Shown here one piece after another: positions 62,236 to 64,000 of a stretch of DNA of 64,000 nt (position 1 is its first letter; every line of letters starts with the position of its first letter). The stretch is from Rosa chinensis (lineage: Eukaryota; Streptophyta; Magnoliopsida; Rosales; Rosaceae): NCBI RefSeq assembly GCF_002994745.2, contig NC_037092.1:80843324-80907323 (forward strand). Direction: 5' to 3'. The position numbers and the translations under genes were made by a program. The notes beneath the pieces were generated by a model. The model was not told the origin of the DNA. It saw only the letters and a program-made list of their open reading frames with translations, and did not search any database.

Positions 62236-62481
62236 CCCCCTGAGGTTAGGGGTCGTCATCATGTTAGTCCCTCTAGTTTCAATTTAATCAGTAACACCCT
62301 TGTACTCTCCAAATTCATCAGCCGTGTCCAATTTTTGGACCTCCGTCCAAATTGGACGTTAAATCTGTTATGTGGGCCTCTTTTAGGAGGCAAAATGGTA
62401 ATTTTGAGTTCCAAATTATATTAAAAAAATTGTTTCCTTTTTTATTATTTTTTTTCTCTGTTTCTTCACTTATTATTATTA

Positions 62482-63070
62482 TTATTTTATAATTTTGTCT
62501 TCAACCTATATATCACAAGTTATAATAGGTTTATAAAAACAAAAAAAAATACTCTAGGTGGTTAAAAAGTCGCTCGCTGGTCTACGATATTTGTGATATA
62601 TCTCCGATAAAGCGAAAAATTTTAGGATATATCCCCAATAAAGTGAAGAAATATCTGTAAAATATGATTAAAAAAATAAATACAGATATTTCTTCACTTT
62701 ATTGGGGATATATCCTAAAATTCTTCGCTTTATCGGAGATATACCACAAATATCGTAGACCAGCGAGCGAAGAATTTTAGGATATATCCCCAATAAAGTG
62801 AAGAAATATCTGTATTTATTTTTGTCATCATATTTTACATATATTTCTTCACTGTATTGGGGATATATCCTATTATTTTTCACTTTATAAACCTATTATA
62901 TTTTATAGATATATTTTACAGATATATCCTAAAATTTTTCGCTTTATCAGAGATATATCACAAATATCGTAGAACAGCGAGCGGTTTTTTAACCACCTAG
63001 AGTATTTTTTTGGGTTTTTATAAACCTATTATAACTTGTGGTGTATAGGTTGAAGACAAAATTTATAAAA
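62482..63070. repeat. Nested palindrome of about 590 bp
   Basis: The outer arms (62482 to about 62640, and about 62925-63070) are reverse complements: 'gtcttcaacctata...ctaggtggttaaaaa' against 'ttttttaaccacctag...tataggttgaagac'. Between them are repeated pieces of 'ggatatatccccaataaagtgaagaaatatctg' in alternating orientation. It is a MITE-like foldback that has duplicated its own arms. Confidence 0.85.
62571..62769. repeat. Inner hairpin with 89-bp arms
   Basis: Arms 62571-62659 and 62681-62769 are near-perfect reverse complements, from 'cgctcgctgg' to 'cagcgagcg', around a 21-nt loop. It lies within the larger palindrome. Confidence 0.9.
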
Positions 63071-63149
63071 ATAAAAAATTTAAAAAAATGAAGAAATAGG
63101 AGAAAAAAAAAAAGAAGAAACACCTAGATGTTAAAGGAAAAACGCATTA

Positions 63150-63364
63150 TGTGTCTTTGTCAAAGTGATTAACGGAGAGGGAATCAAGGAATTAGCGATT
63201 ACCATCAATCAGCAAGGATTACAGACCAATCAGCAAGGATTATAGACCAATCAGCATTTAATGTCATCATTGTAATTGATATTTTCGTTGTAATTTTCTA
63301 CCTATATAAAGGGGCTATGAAATGAAATGAAATGACCAATTCCAATTTACTTTTACACATTATC
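63150..63364 (+). other. LTR-like promoter segment (uncertain)
   Basis: This segment has a tandem 'accaatcagcaaggatta' repeat (about 63204-63260), a TATA-like 'ctatataaagggg' (63301-63313) and ends 'acacattatcagcacg', a sequence often seen at the downstream edge of plant copia LTRs. It is followed by a G+C-rich, Pro-rich frame (63481-63951) of low complexity that I do not accept as a real gene. No second LTR is in the window. Confidence 0.3.
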
Positions 63365-64000
63365 AGCACGCTCAGAGCCAATAGGCAAATAAAAAAAACC
63401 TTAATTTTCTAGTTTCTTTCTTCTTCCCGTCGAAAAAAAAAATCAAAAACCTAGAAGAAAAAAAAACTTTTTCTTCTTTTGTGCCGCCACAAAAAAAAAA
63501 AAAAATCCTTCTTCCCCAGACCGACCTCCAACCAGCCCTCCCCCTCCAGACTGGTCTCACCTCACTGGCCAACACCCACACCCGGCCCAACCTCGCTGCA
63601 AACCCCGCTCCCGCCCACCAGCCCCAGCATCCTACCTGCAGCGCCTCCGCGCTATTGCAACAGCGCACGCCCAGTAACAGCAGCACCGCCTTCGATCCAG
63701 CCCGATTCTGGCACTATTTCGGCCGAACCACCTTCGTCTTCCTCCAGCACCACGCCTGCACAGCCCGCCTCCACCCTCACACCCCTCGCAGCGCACCTAA
63801 CGCCTGCATCACCTACCAGCCAGTGCAGCCGGCTATCCCCCAGCAGAAAGAAGAAGACACGAAGGAGGAAGAAGAGATAAAAAGAAAAAGAAAGAAAAGA
63901 AAAAAAACCAAGAAACGAGAAAAAAAAAAACAGATTTTTTATTTTTTATAATTTGGAGCTCAAAATTACCATTTTACCCCCTAAGTGGGGCCCACATAAC

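Larger units (their letters stand above)
62236..64000. mobile_element. Large terminal-inverted-repeat element, cut by the window end
   Basis: The stretch 62360-62415 ('gttatgtgggcct...ggtaattttgag') reappears as its reverse complement at about 63953-64000, the last bases of the window. This indicates two arms of a long-TIR element that begins near 62236 ('gaggttaggggtcgtc') and continues past the window. The interior holds the nested palindrome and G+C-rich filler. The class is not resolved; long TIRs suggest a Mutator-like element. Confidence 0.5.

Noticed and set aside
63479..63951. Two overlapping Pro/Ala/Lys-rich frames near the window end
   Set aside because: Low complexity, overlapping each other and an antisense frame, bounded by A runs, within a repeat element. 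No family recognised.
1..64000. CRISPR arrays, bacterial operons, rRNA genes
   Set aside because: No regularly spaced direct repeats, no Shine-Dalgarno-led gene clusters and no rRNA sequence were seen; the window is plant nuclear DNA.

Overview
The window is nuclear DNA of a eudicot plant. The evidence is an AT-rich background, a 35-exon gene with GT-AG introns, plant-specific gene families (R2R3-MYB, RF-like PPR, AAP amino acid permeases) and many plant transposon types. A rosid is plausible but I cannot name the species. There are no rRNA genes, intact tRNA genes, CRISPR arrays or bacterial features.

Layout. (1) 1-10.6 kb: a tandem array of RF-like PPR units. Two units carry a PPR reading frame, each damaged by different deletions; a third keeps only the upstream flank. 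A SINE lies at 1047-1241, and a young, internally deleted Ty1/copia element (6358-9870, minus) splits unit 2. (2) 10.6-13.4 kb: intergenic, with a 426-bp foldback and a compound microsatellite. (3) 13465-26685: a complete PA200/PSME4 proteasome-activator gene, 35 exons, 1814 aa by my splicing. (4) 26879-28022, minus: an R2R3-MYB gene (MYB80-like tapetum regulator), 3 exons, 325 aa, convergent with PA200 with 193 bp between stop codons. (5) 29.6-45.5 kb: two tandem copies, on the minus strand, of an AAP7-like amino acid permease locus. Each copy has two alternative 5' 'heads' (exons 1-3 and exons 1'-3') upstream of one shared 'tail' (exons 4-7). The distal head is open; the proximal head carries nonsense codons. 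Because the two loci are paralogous, each gives an empty site for transposons in the other: a Tourist-like MITE, a long-TIR MULE-MITE and a Pack-MULE-like element in copy 1, and a Helitron in copy 2. (6) 45.4-51.2 kb: decayed copies of the AAP intergenic spacer, a 1.7-kb unclassified insertion, an old SINE and a polyA retroposon. (7) 51236-60176: a nearly complete, very young Ty1/copia element (minus) with 856-bp LTRs, a gag-pol frame break and an extra ORF after pol. (8) 60.2-64 kb: a second polyA retroposon, a nested palindrome and one arm of a larger terminal-inverted-repeat element that runs off the window.

Function. The intact host genes are PA200 (caps the 20S proteasome in nucleus and cytosol), MYB80-like (tapetum and pollen development) and two AAP permeases (proton-coupled amino acid import). 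They do not form a pathway. The PPR genes would act in mitochondria if still expressed. The most unusual structure is the two-heads/one-tail architecture of the AAP loci, which predates the locus duplication.
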